Positions 44,638 to 53,258 of a stretch of 64,000 bases of DNA are shown here, piece by piece; positions within the stretch are counted from its first letter, which is position 1; each line of letters opens with the position of its first letter. The stretch spans positions 124,001 through 188,000 of the forward strand of contig NZ_JTDL01000104.1 in the NCBI RefSeq assembly GCF_000802235.1, in the 5' to 3' direction. The position numbers were made by a program, and so were the translations under genes. The DNA is from Sinomonas humi. GTDB lineage: Bacteria; Actinomycetota; Actinomycetes; Actinomycetales; Micrococcaceae. A model generated the notes under the pieces. It saw only the letters and a program-made list of their open reading frames with translations, ran no database searches and had not been told where the DNA came from.

Positions 44638-45185
44638 CTCCCAGCGACCTTGGAGAGGTACATGCAGACTGGCTCGAGCACTGGATCTCCTTTGCGGGCA
44701 AGGTGAAGATGCGCGAGCAGACCAAGGGCGGCGGCCGCTCCTACGTCCCCGACTTGAACCCACGGGTGTGGCCGAAAAGGCTGCATATGCTGCATTATGA
44801 CTGGGACCACCGACACTCAAGGCGGACCGGCCAAGAAGCGGTTCCGGCCCTCCGCGTCGAACGCGTGAAGTTGAGACCCAGTTCCGTGGTAGAGCCCCAC
44901 CGTCCTAGCGAACAAGGGGCTTGAGAAGCATCGCACCGTCCCACGAAGGAGATTTCCATAGCGTCTTCGGGATTCTTCGAGAACGAAACCTCGAGCAAGC
45001 GGAGATTCTGCCCTACCTCGGTCGACACAAGGACGGGCCGACGCACAGTAGCCCTTGTCAGGCTCCATGCAAGGTTACGTATGCCTCATTGTCTTTCGTG
45101 TTTTCGAGACGACATGGAATACGGGCACCTCTTCTTGCCGATTTGGGAAGCGAACTGAGCCTCGGTGCACCCATGCGTGCAGTGG
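44638..45185. other. Island stretch without supported gene
   Basis: 548 bases. A frame between about 44644 and 44924 (plus) reads ADWLEHWISFAGKVKMREQ with GC-rich third positions at first, but it has no start after the membrane-protein stop and then degrades; it may be a gene remnant. A 23-codon frame from ATG 44799 is also seen. Nothing else is supported. Base composition is lower in GC than the chromosome. Confidence 0.4.
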
Positions 45186-46328
45186 CTAATACAGGTTGAA
45201 TCGGTGCCATGGCATGTTATCTTGATCTTCGATTTCTCTGTTGTCCAGGTCGAACCTCCAACTAAACTGTGAGGACGGTTTTCCGTGCACCCGGACTTTC
45301 GCGAGTGCATCTTTTAGGTCAATATGAACATAGAGGTGGGTGTAGCCTTGTTCCTTCAGCTTCTTCAACAGCGCCGGTGCTCCCGTTTGAGGAAAGTCCT
45401 TCAGCTTCACATTCCATTTTGGCTGGAAAGCTGCGATGAGAGCGGCCTCTGCTGCATCGACGGTCGTCTTCGACAGTGGAGAATTCGAGATTTCGGTAAA
45501 CTGTTCGGCCAGCAACTTACGCACGGACAGTAGGTCCGCACCGTCATGACCCGTTCTGATGCATGCATGGACCGATTCCATTTGTTGGTCAATCGTAATG
45601 AACCCCACCGACCGGTTCGGAGAAAAATCTTGCATCTCGCTCAGGATTCTTTCCACCGTCTTGTGACCCCCGGTTAGACGATCTATTGCTTTTCTCTTGC
45701 CGTCCTGTCCATAAGACTGTCCGATGTAGACTACGTCGAATGTGAAAAATTCCTCCACGGCAGCATTCACCCAATCCGCCTGCTCCTGCTCACGAGTGTT
45801 AGATGTTTTCCCTACCTTGGCTGCCGTGACCTTCCGCGACTGCCCGCCATCGGCTGGAGCGGGTGTCAGCGTTCCTGCTGCGACATCAAAAAACAACTCC
45901 ATTCCAGGGAAGGCAACTTCAGGCGCCGTCAGCGTGCGGTCCCCTCGAGCATTGATCGATGCCCTCACTACTTCCGCCACAGTGACCCTCCGCGAGTGCC
46001 CTGCACCATCGGCGGGAGTGAGAATCAGCACTCCTTCTGTCTCACCAAACGACAAGATTTCCCCTGGAAAGGCATGTTCGGGAACCGGCACGGTGCGGGC
46101 TTCTTGACCGGCCGAAGTCTCGTAAGTGATGTCTAGGTTCCATACCGCCGGATCGGACGACGCATTGAGAGCGGTTGGGGTTAGTTCAGGGCCGACGACA
46201 ACGAAGTAGAGATGGTGCTCTGCGTCACGAGATAGCTCTACTGCCAACTCGTCTTGAAAGCGCTGGGGCGCGGACCACGCCAAGCTGGAAGTGTTTGCAA
46301 TGCCTAGGGTGATCGGGCTTTCTGCCAT
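45186..46328 (-). CDS. GIY-YIG-like nuclease-domain protein with duplicated N-terminal repeats
   Basis: 380 aa. ATG 46328 has AGGAGACACA before it; the open frame upstream to 46505 lacks a ribosome site. Residues about 70-180 hold two tandem repeats (VPVPEHAFPGEILSFGETEG.. and TAPEVAFPGMELFFDVAAGT.., each followed by LTPADG/LTPAPADG and SRRVTVAEV/SRKVTAAKV). Then FDVVYIGQSYGQDG (Tyr201-Ile-Gly203), RLTGGHKTVERIL, and DAAEAALIAAFQPKWN with Glu294 and Asn306 give the spaced motifs of the GIY-YIG nuclease fold. In that fold Tyr, Arg and Glu form the active site, but only the C-terminal half fits. GC content is lower than the neighbours', so it may be a recent acquisition. Target is unknown. Confidence 0.65.
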   Translation of the reverse strand: MAESPITLGIANTSSLAWSAPQRFQDELAVELSRDAEHHLYFVVVGPELTPTALNASSDPAVWNLDITYETSAGQEARTVPVPEHAFPGEILSFGETEGVLILTPADGAGHSRRVTVAEVVRASINARGDRTLTAPEVAFPGMELFFDVAAGTLTPAPADGGQSRKVTAAKVGKTSNTREQEQADWVNAAVEEFFTFDVVYIGQSYGQDGKRKAIDRLTGGHKTVERILSEMQDFSPNRSVGFITIDQQMESVHACIRTGHDGADLLSVRKLLAEQFTEISNSPLSKTTVDAAEAALIAAFQPKWNVKLKDFPQTGAPALLKKLKEQGYTHLYVHIDLKDALAKVRVHGKPSSQFSWRFDLDNREIEDQDNMPWHRFNLY

Positions 46329-46796
46329 TGTGTCTCCTGCTGTCGATGAGTCGCTAGGTAGTTTGGTAGCACATCGCGCTGAGTTTTTCCGCAGGGGTGC
46401 AACGGCTCTCATCAGCCTTAGCGCGATTTGCGCTGCTTTCCCCGTGCCTAGCCAACCCTTTTGCGCGCGATGCCGAGGAACGGTACCTTTACCGACGCCC
46501 TTCAAGCCTCTCGCACAGCCGAAGACCTAACGCGCATCTCGGAGTCCATGTGGGATGCCGGCGTGTGGCTGGACGTGTACGACGAGGGACTTCGATATGA
46601 GGGCCAGCGAACGGGCACACGCGAGAATCTCGACAGATTCAGCGGGGTCATTGACCGTCACGTTCGCGGTTGCAGCTCAGAACCGAAAAAGTGAGAACTC
46701 GCCCTGACCTATGTTCCTAGAGGGGAACAGGTGTCGATACGACTATCGAGCGCGCTTGTACAGGCCGCGGTGACAGGGCCCCTCACAACCCCTGGG
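46329..46796. other. Gap between GIY-YIG-like and DUF262 genes
   Basis: 468 bases; apart from the small possible frame at 46461-46694 I see no gene. The promoter of the GIY-YIG-like gene (minus) should lie near 46340-46420. Confidence 0.45.
46461..46694 (+). CDS. Possible small protein, 70-77 aa
   Basis: The frame from ATG 46461 or 46470 reads FTDALQASRTAEDLTRISESMWDAG and then WLDVYDEGLRYEGQRTG, a protein-like, amphipathic sequence with mostly GC third positions, ending TGA at 46694. It is antisense and upstream to the GIY-YIG-like gene and has no clear ribosome site. Not recognised; it may be real or chance. Confidence 0.3.
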   Translation: MRAMPRNGTFTDALQASRTAEDLTRISESMWDAGVWLDVYDEGLRYEGQRTGTRENLDRFSGVIDRHVRGCSSEPKK

Positions 46797-48629
46797 TCAG
46801 TCCTCGTAGTCGCCTTCAGTGAGCTCCTCATCCAGGCCAGCGGTCGAAGGGCCCATTTGCGCCCGGGCTGGTTCCGGATTACGGATCTTGAACATGTCGC
46901 GCACACGGGCCGCGAGATTCGCACGCCGTTGCTCGAAAAACGCGGTGAACTCGTCGACGGAGTGCGGCAGCGGCGACGGCAGGGAATGCCGTGCGAGGAA
47001 CGCGCTGCGTTCGTCCTGGGATGAAAACTCCGCCGCAAGCCATTCGTCCGGTGCCCTGTCGGACTTGCCGATGTTCTCTAGCCCGGGGAGCAGCTGCAGG
47101 TTAGGCAGGCGATCCCGCAGCGATGCGAGCTCTTCGATTTCTTCGGCAGTGAATCGTGGTGTCCCATTCGCGTTCCTGTGACTCGTCAATGCCTTCTTGT
47201 CGAGTCGTGCGGCGGGGAACACGTGGTCGATGTGGAACTGGTTGCGGGTGTCGACATGCGGGAACAGGACTGCAAGCACTGGAAAGGTCCGAGCTTTGCC
47301 ATACTCCAGGCTCAAGATGTCATCGACCAGGGCATCTGTGACCGCGAGCGACTTGCCGCGGAAGGCCATCGCCTGCTCGATCGCCGCGACCGGGAACGCC
47401 GAGCCACCGTTCGACCTGAGGACCTCGCGCAGGTCGCGGAGCAGGGTGTCCAGACCGGAGCCCCAGACGCCGCGCACGATGAGGGACCGGAGAACCCAGG
47501 ACCGAAGGGCTTCGCGGTCCTCGCGCGACCCAGGCGACTCGCGGTACGCATGTCCTAGCCTCCGGCGGTGCACATAGTACGCGACCGGAATGAGGACGCT
47601 GTCCGCGGTGAGTGCCCCACCTGACAGGCCGAAGTCGCTGAGAAGCCCCACCGCGACGTGGAGGGATGCACTCATTGCATGCCAGCCGGCCTCGAGCTTC
47701 GCCATGTTGGGGGCACCGAAGTTCTTGACCTTGAACCCGATGTCGCCGACGTCCGCAAGCACCAGTCCTGATTTGAGGATCGTGTCCCGTGAGAAGTTGA
47801 AGCCGTTCCCCGTCTGGTTGAGGGAGTCGACGAGGCCGTGGACAGCAGCACGGGCATCCCCCTCCCACTGAGCTGTCGCGATGGACAGGAGAAGGTCGCT
47901 ATAGGACAGGACGGTGCCCCCGGAGTTGACTCGCACGAAGATGTCGAGGACCCGTTCAATGTCCTGCACGTCCTCTTCGTAGAAGTGGAGGCTGGCCCTG
48001 TGGTGGATCTCCTGCCAGAGCTTGGCGGCGAGCGCGACTGCTGTCTCGTTGTTCCCGACGCCGTACTTCGCCGGAATCTGCATCATGGCTGCCGGTTCGG
48101 CTGCATCGAAGATCTCCGAGACCGGGAACCATACCTTGCCTTCGTCGGCCACAGCTGCTTCCAAGTCCTCCTTGGTCAGGAATTGGAAGTGGTATTTGAG
48201 GCCGAGCTCATTCTCGGGGGCACCTCCCAGAAGGTTCAGATAGAGACGGCGTTCGGGATAGGACCAGGGCTTGTTCGACCAGCCGCCATGGACCTTGTAG
48301 GCGTAGGTACCGCGAAGTCCGATATTGAGAGAGGTGAGTCTCTGCTGACCGTCGAGGACGGCGACGACCTCCCGGTCGGTCGGTATGTCCACCGTAGGGT
48401 TGTGCCGATTGTCGAAGGCGCTATAGTCCTTCATGAATCCGTAGAACTTGAACTTGCTGACCGTCTCTGGAAGCACCTTCCACGAGAGGAAGCTCCCAAT
48501 CGGGTATCCGCGCATGATGGAGTCGAATACGCGGATAATCTGGGAGGGTTTCCAGACGTACTCCCGCTGGATCGCCGGAAGGATGAGCTTGCGCTCCTGG
48601 ATCTGTCGCAGCGCTGCAGCGATCGACAT
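46797..48629 (-). CDS. DUF262/DUF1524 (GmrSD-like) restriction protein
   Basis: 610 aa from ATG 48629, which follows AAGGAGCCA; the frame to 48923 is a GC-rich extension without support. The N-terminal DUF262 domain has LPAIQREYVWKPSQIIRVFDSIMRGYPIGSFL and the NTP-binding-like DGQQRLTSL at 93-97. The C-terminal DUF1524 region has the HNH-type motif FHIDHVFPAARLD (Asp468-His469) and LPNLQLLPGLENIGKSD. Fusion of both halves matches type IV (modification-dependent) GmrSD enzymes, which cleave modified, especially glucosylated, phage DNA using nucleotide hydrolysis. The exact modification recognised cannot be predicted. It stands alone between the GIY-YIG-like and integrase genes. Confidence 0.9.
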   Translation of the reverse strand: MSIAAALRQIQERKLILPAIQREYVWKPSQIIRVFDSIMRGYPIGSFLSWKVLPETVSKFKFYGFMKDYSAFDNRHNPTVDIPTDREVVAVLDGQQRLTSLNIGLRGTYAYKVHGGWSNKPWSYPERRLYLNLLGGAPENELGLKYHFQFLTKEDLEAAVADEGKVWFPVSEIFDAAEPAAMMQIPAKYGVGNNETAVALAAKLWQEIHHRASLHFYEEDVQDIERVLDIFVRVNSGGTVLSYSDLLLSIATAQWEGDARAAVHGLVDSLNQTGNGFNFSRDTILKSGLVLADVGDIGFKVKNFGAPNMAKLEAGWHAMSASLHVAVGLLSDFGLSGGALTADSVLIPVAYYVHRRRLGHAYRESPGSREDREALRSWVLRSLIVRGVWGSGLDTLLRDLREVLRSNGGSAFPVAAIEQAMAFRGKSLAVTDALVDDILSLEYGKARTFPVLAVLFPHVDTRNQFHIDHVFPAARLDKKALTSHRNANGTPRFTAEEIEELASLRDRLPNLQLLPGLENIGKSDRAPDEWLAAEFSSQDERSAFLARHSLPSPLPHSVDEFTAFFEQRRANLAARVRDMFKIRNPEPARAQMGPSTAGLDEELTEGDYED

Positions 48630-49109
48630 TGGCTCCTTGTGTCCCACGCAGCAGACTCTACTTCGCCGCGATGCGTCGCCCGGCGCTGCCGCGCGGAGCG
48701 TCGCCATCGGGTTGTGGTCCACGACGTTCCCTGCACCGACACCCGCAGCGGTGGCGATGATGGTCCGGACGCTGGCGCTTGTCCGGGGCGAGTTCGCCAA
48801 GCGCACCGTGAAGGTGGGCGTCCTGGTTTGCCATCGGCGGGCATAAGCCCAAGTCGCACGGTGCCGCCACGGTGGCGGCACCGTCGATCGTAAATCGGAT
48901 CGCCCGGAGCCTCCAACCCCCAAAGATGTGCATCCTCGTCAGCGAACAGACCACCACCTGCTCCACCACCGTGGGAGACCGCGGCACCGCTCTGCACAGC
49001 GTCTCAGTCCCCACGAGTTCCCCTCCAGCCGTCGATAAGGTCGAGCCCACCCGTTCGGCAGGGCTCTCGCGCCATCCAGCGTCGCACACGGGCGGGCGGC
49101 TGGGGAAGG
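48630..49109. other. Gap between DUF262 gene and integrase
   Basis: 480 bases without a supported gene. It contains a perfect 27-bp inverted repeat (see separate entry) and the promoter region of the DUF262 gene (minus). Confidence 0.5.
48858..48884. repeat. Perfect 27-bp inverted repeat in island gap
   Basis: Arms ACGGTGCCGCCAC and GTGGCGGCACCGT are exact complements around one central G. It lies 229 bases upstream of the DUF262 start. It could be a terminator stem, an operator or a recombination-related site; the one-base centre favours a DNA-level palindrome over an RNA hairpin. Confidence 0.6.
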
Positions 49110-50291
49110 TTACGTGTCCTTCGCGAATGCGCGCTCGAGCAGCTCGGCGGTGGCCGGGTTGACCATCTCGTTGCGGCGGATGTAGTGCTGGATGGTGATC
49201 TTCGGGTCCGTGTGGCCGAGCAGCTCGGCGGCGAGGTCGACCCCCGCCTGGGCGCTGATCGCGGTCGCGACGGTGCGGCGGAACATGTGCGGGGTGACCC
49301 CGGTGATCCCGGCGAGCTCCATCACCCGGCGGAGCTGGCGGCGGACGTTGTTGGTCGTCAGCGGGGTTCCCTCCCTGCTTGAGAACAGCAGGGCGTCCAG
49401 GGACGGCTCCTCGAGCTTCGCCAGCCGGCGCCGGACGGCCTCGGCGGTGAACGACGGGATCGCCACGGTGCGGCGGGATTTCGCCGTCTTGGGGTGGTCC
49501 TGCCGCGCGGTCGGCTCGCCGCGATGGCTGACGATGGTGCCGGCGATCCGGATCGAGGGCGGGGCCGCGGTGATGTCGATGTCGCGGCGGCGGATGGCCA
49601 GGACCTCCCCAATGCGGGCGGAGGTGCCGAGCATGACCTCCACGATCGCCCCGAGCTGCCCGTCGGGCCTGGGCCCCGAGGGCGATCGGCCGGCCTCCCA
49701 GAACGCGACCGCGGCGCGGATGGCGTTGACCTCCACCGGGGTGAGTGCGTCAGGGGTCCTGGCGGGGCGGTGCAGGCGGGCGACGTGGTCGACCGGGTTC
49801 CGCGGCAGCACCTCGTGCCGGACCGCCAGGGCCAGGGCGAGCCGGAGCACGACGCGGGCGTGCTTGGCCTTCGCGTAGGACTGCTTGGCGAGCTGCTTGA
49901 GGAACTGGTCGCAGCGGGCGACCCCGATCTCCCGGAGCGTGAGCCCGGCGAAGGCGGGGAGCACGAGGGTGCGCATGTCGCGCTCGTAGAGCTGTCGGGT
50001 CGCGGTCGCGAGGCGACCCTCGAGGTCGATGTCCTCGAGCCAGTACTCCACCAGGTCGGGGAAGAGGCTGTCGGGCGCCAGTGTCCCCGTGGTCGGGGCG
50101 AGCAGGTTGCGTTCGGCGCATTTGGCCTTCAGGGCGCGGGTCGCGGCCGCGGGGGTCTCGCCGCTGGCCTGCACGAGGCGCGCGACACCGTCCCAGTCCC
50201 GGTAGCGGGTGCGGGCCTCGACCCGTCTACTGGGAATGCGCCGGGTGGTGATCTCGCCGTAGGTGCCGATCGACAGGCGCGGGCGGCTCAT
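49110..50291 (-). CDS. Tyrosine-type site-specific integrase
   Basis: 393 aa. The N-terminal SAM-like core-binding region is followed by the catalytic domain with Arg226 (TSARIGEVLAI), His335-x-x-Arg338 (TPHMFRRT), His360 (LLGHTDP) and nucleophile Tyr370 (TIQHY), all in place. It lies 4 bases downstream of the HTH gene and points away from tRNA-Pro, the usual layout for tRNA-integrating elements; the 35-bp tRNA repeats are its probable att sites. It should catalyse both integration and, with the small HTH protein, excision. Confidence 0.95.
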   Translation of the reverse strand: MSRPRLSIGTYGEITTRRIPSRRVEARTRYRDWDGVARLVQASGETPAAATRALKAKCAERNLLAPTTGTLAPDSLFPDLVEYWLEDIDLEGRLATATRQLYERDMRTLVLPAFAGLTLREIGVARCDQFLKQLAKQSYAKAKHARVVLRLALALAVRHEVLPRNPVDHVARLHRPARTPDALTPVEVNAIRAAVAFWEAGRSPSGPRPDGQLGAIVEVMLGTSARIGEVLAIRRRDIDITAAPPSIRIAGTIVSHRGEPTARQDHPKTAKSRRTVAIPSFTAEAVRRRLAKLEEPSLDALLFSSREGTPLTTNNVRRQLRRVMELAGITGVTPHMFRRTVATAISAQAGVDLAAELLGHTDPKITIQHYIRRNEMVNPATAELLERAFAKDT

Positions 50292-50295
50292 AGCG

Positions 50296-50532
50296 TCACC
50301 GCCGAGCCGGGGGCTGCTGCGGCGCGGGGTCGCGTTGCGCCTCGATCCAGGCGGTCACGTCGGCCACGGCGAACTTGAGGTGCTTGCCGAAGCGGTACGC
50401 GCGCGGCCCGAGCCCGCGGGCGCGCCAGTCGTAGATTGTCGAGACCGGGACGCCGAGGTAGGCCGAGAGCTCGCGGAGGTCGAGCAGCGGCGGCAGTGCA
50501 GAAGAAGGCGGGAGGGGTGCTGGAGCAGTCAT
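50296..50532 (-). CDS. Excisionase-like helix-turn-helix protein (AlpA/MerR type)
   Basis: 78 aa from ATG 50532; GTG 50547 is possible and neither has a clear ribosome site. The sequence PLLDLRELSAYLGVPVSTIYDWRARGLGPRAYRFGKHLKFAVADVTAWIEAQ matches the HTH_17/Xis-type winged helix. It immediately precedes the integrase (4-base gap) so they are cotranscribed. In such elements this protein is the recombination directionality factor or a regulator of the integrase; which one cannot be told. Confidence 0.85.
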   Translation of the reverse strand: MTAPAPLPPSSALPPLLDLRELSAYLGVPVSTIYDWRARGLGPRAYRFGKHLKFAVADVTAWIEAQRDPAPQQPPARR

Positions 50533-50679
50533 GCCCGGCAGGTGCACCGGGCGTCCCGGAGGAACCGGGAGCGTCCGGGACGGACGCCGTCGAGCCGGAC
50601 GCCGGGGCAGCGTGGGCGCCTCGCGGGCGGGGTTTTTGATGGGTTTTTGATGGCCGGTTCAAGTCTCACCAACGCAGAA

Positions 50680-50707
50680 GCCGCGGGAACCCTTGGGTTT
50701 CCGCGGC
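50680..50707 (-). terminator. Stem-loop just downstream of tRNA-Pro (island-derived)
   Basis: GCCGCGGGAACC pairs with GGTTTCCGCGGC (one G-T pair), with a 3-6-base loop, 4 bases after the CCA end on the minus strand. It lies inside the island and would replace the original terminator near 23440. No good T-tract. Confidence 0.55.
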
Positions 50708-50711
50708 CCCG

Positions 50712-50788
<77 letters not shown>

Positions 50789-50902
50789 AAAGTGCCCGCC
50801 CGTTATCGCTGTTCGCGCCCGTTCAAGCAACCGCTTCAGCATATCGGACGAGGCCTCTGAAGGCGAATCGAAACGGGCCGGACGCGCCCTGCCCGCGGGA
50901 CG

Positions 50903-52438
50903 CTACTTCTTGCGCGAGCGCTTCTCTCGAACACGCATGCTGATCTCGATCGGCGTGCCTTCGAAGCCGAACGTCTCGCGCAGCCGCCTCGTGATGAAGC
51001 GACGGTAGCCCGGGTCCAGGAAGCCGGAAGTGAAGAGGACGAACTTGGGCGGCCGGCTCTGGGCTTGGGTGCCAAAGAGGATCCGTGGCTGCTTGCCTCC
51101 TCGCACGGGGTGCGGGTGCGCCGCCACGAGCTCGCCGAGGAACGCGTTGAGCTTGCCTGTCGGGATGCGCGTGTCCCATCCGGCGAGGGCCTTGTCGAGC
51201 GCGGGCACGAGCCGGTCACGGTGCCAGCCCGTCTTCGCAGAGAGGTTCACCCGCGGGGCCCACTCGACGTGCGCGAGGTCCTTCTCGATCTCGCGCTCGA
51301 GCCACCGACGGCGCTCGTCGTCCATGAGGTCCCACTTGTTGAACGCGATCACGAGCGCTCGGCCGGATTCGATCGCGAGGTTGATGATGCGGACGTCCTG
51401 CTCAGCCAGCACCTCATCGGCGCTCAGCAGGACGACGGCGACCTCCGCCTTCTCGAGCGCGGCCTGGGTTCGCAGGGAGGCGTAGTATTCGGCGCCCTTG
51501 GCCATGTGCTGACGACGCCGGATGCCCGCCGTGTCGACGAAGCGCCAGACGCGGCCGCCGAGTTCGATGAACTCGTCGACCGGGTCACGGGTCGTGCCCG
51601 CGAGCTCGTTCACGACGACGCGCTCCGAGCCCGCGAGCTTGTTCAGCAGGGAGGACTTGCCGACGTTCGGGCGTCCGATGAGCGCGACACGCCGGGGACC
51701 GCCCGAACGCTCCAAGCCGGCGATTGCCGAGAACTCCGGCAGGACCTCCATGGTCGCGTCAAGGAGGTCCGCCACCCCGCGTCCGTGCATCGCCGAAACG
51801 GGGTACGGCTGGCCGAACCCGAGGCCCCACAGGACGGCAGCGTCCGACTCCTGCGCGAAGTCGTCCACCTTGTTCGCCACGAGAAGCACTGGCTTCTTCG
51901 ACTTCCGCAGCATCCGCATGACAGCCTCGTCGGTCGCGGTCGCCCCCACTGTCGAATCGACGACGAACAGGACCGCGTCGGCCATGCTCACCGCGATCTC
52001 GGCCTGCTCGGCGACGGAGGCGTGGATGCCCCGCGCGTCATGCTCCCAGCCGCCGGTGTCCACGAGGGTGAACCTCCGGCCGCTCCACTCAGCGGGGTAG
52101 GAGACCCGGTCGCGGGTAACCCCAGGCACGTCCTCGACCACGGCCTCGCGGCGGCCGAGGATCCGGTTCACGAGCGTCGATTTGCCCACGTTCGGGCGTC
52201 CGATGATCGCGAGCACGGGATCCATGCGAGTGGGAGCCTCGGCGTCCCAGTCCTCGCCTTCTGCGGCGAGAAGTCGGGCGTCCTCCTCATCGAGCTCGTA
52301 GTCTTCGAGCCCGGCACGGAGAGCTGCGGCCCTCTGCTCGGCTTCGTGGTCGTCCATCGTTGCGAGGTGCTCGGCGATCTGGTCGCCGCCCTCGGGCTCG
52401 TACTCTTCAGCGGCGATATCGCCCACGGCGTCGCTCAT
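50903..52438 (-). CDS. der: Ribosome biogenesis GTPase Der (EngA)
   Basis: GTPase with two consecutive G domains, needed for 50S subunit assembly. 511 aa, longer than the usual 440-470 because of an acidic N-terminal extension of about 70 residues ([22 protein letters not shown]...). Seen: [16 protein letters not shown] with DTGGWE and NKVD in the first domain, [16 protein letters not shown] with DTAG and NKWD in the second, and a KH-like C-terminus ending in basic residues. It is the last gene of the parA-scpAB-rluB-tyrA-cmk-der run and lies upstream of the tRNA-Pro by 114 bases on the same strand. Confidence 0.96.
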   Translation of the reverse strand: MSDAVGDIAAEEYEPEGGDQIAEHLATMDDHEAEQRAAALRAGLEDYELDEEDARLLAAEGEDWDAEAPTRMDPVLAIIGRPNVGKSTLVNRILGRREAVVEDVPGVTRDRVSYPAEWSGRRFTLVDTGGWEHDARGIHASVAEQAEIAVSMADAVLFVVDSTVGATATDEAVMRMLRKSKKPVLLVANKVDDFAQESDAAVLWGLGFGQPYPVSAMHGRGVADLLDATMEVLPEFSAIAGLERSGGPRRVALIGRPNVGKSSLLNKLAGSERVVVNELAGTTRDPVDEFIELGGRVWRFVDTAGIRRRQHMAKGAEYYASLRTQAALEKAEVAVVLLSADEVLAEQDVRIINLAIESGRALVIAFNKWDLMDDERRRWLEREIEKDLAHVEWAPRVNLSAKTGWHRDRLVPALDKALAGWDTRIPTGKLNAFLGELVAAHPHPVRGGKQPRILFGTQAQSRPPKFVLFTSGFLDPGYRRFITRRLRETFGFEGTPIEISMRVREKRSRKK

Positions 52439-52475
52439 GCTGACTCTCCTTCGTTGATGTCAAGAAACAGGCTGG

Positions 52476-53258
52476 TCAGTGCCCGGCCTGAGGTGCGGCA
52501 ACCGCCGCGTGGACGACTGCGAGGACCGCCTCGACGGTCTCCTCGAAGTCGAGGTCTGAGGAATCGACTGTGTACACGCCGTCGGCCGCCTGGCTGAAGC
52601 TCGCGACCGCCGAGTCCTTGCGGTCGCGCTCGAGGACCTGCTCGTGCAGGTCCTCTGCCGTCTGCGTGCCGCCAAGCTGCAGGCCCCGACGGCGCATCCG
52701 AGCCTCCTCCGAGGCCGTCAGGAGGAGTCGGACTTCCGCGTCGCGGGCAACGACGGTCGTGATGTCGCGGCCCTCGACCACCATGCGGCGGCCGTGGACT
52801 GCGATGAGGGCTCGCTGACGGCGGATGAGCTCATTCCGGACGCCGAGATTCGTCGCGACGGCGCTGACCGACTGAGAGATCCGTGGTTCGCGGATCTCCG
52901 CCGTCACGTCGTGGCCGTGGACCACGACGCTCTCGTGGTCGGCACTCGTGCTGAGTTCGAGGTCGAGGCCGCGGGCCGCCGCCTCGACGAGAGCGCTGTC
53001 CGCGAGATCAACCCCCCGATCGAGGCAGTCCCACGTGACCGCGCGGTACATCGCACCCGTGTCCAGATACGCGACACGCAGGCGCCGCGCCACTTCCTTC
53101 GACACGCTGGACTTGCCCGAGCCGGAGGGACCGTCAATCGCGACCACGAGCGGGCGTCCGACGCGAAGCGGCTCTTCGCCGGGCACCGGCGTGTAGCGAA
53201 CGCTCGTGCCCCTCGACGTGCTCGACGAGCTGAATTCCGTCACTGCAGCACCCGCCAT
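52476..53258 (-). CDS. cmk: Cytidylate kinase
   Basis: Phosphorylates CMP and dCMP with ATP in pyrimidine nucleotide supply. 260 aa with an N-terminal extension of about 35 residues before the P-loop VVAIDGPSGSGKSSVSKEVARRL; then YLDTGAMYRAVTWDCL (CMP-binding) and the lid region VVEGRDITTVVARDAEVRLLLTASEEARMRRR. A later start nearer the P-loop would give the usual 225-aa length, but the extended start also has coding-type composition. Its start overlaps the tyrA end by 19 bases and der follows after 37 bases, consistent with one operon. Confidence 0.95.
   Translation of the reverse strand: MAGAAVTEFSSSSTSRGTSVRYTPVPGEEPLRVGRPLVVAIDGPSGSGKSSVSKEVARRLRVAYLDTGAMYRAVTWDCLDRGVDLADSALVEAAARGLDLELSTSADHESVVVHGHDVTAEIREPRISQSVSAVATNLGVRNELIRRQRALIAVHGRRMVVEGRDITTVVARDAEVRLLLTASEEARMRRRGLQLGGTQTAEDLHEQVLERDRKDSAVASFSQAADGVYTVDSSDLDFEETVEAVLAVVHAAVAAPQAGH

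Noticed and set aside
44505-44924. 139-codon frame in and after the membrane-protein gene
   Set aside because: Begins inside the verified gene and degrades downstream; no start after 44637.
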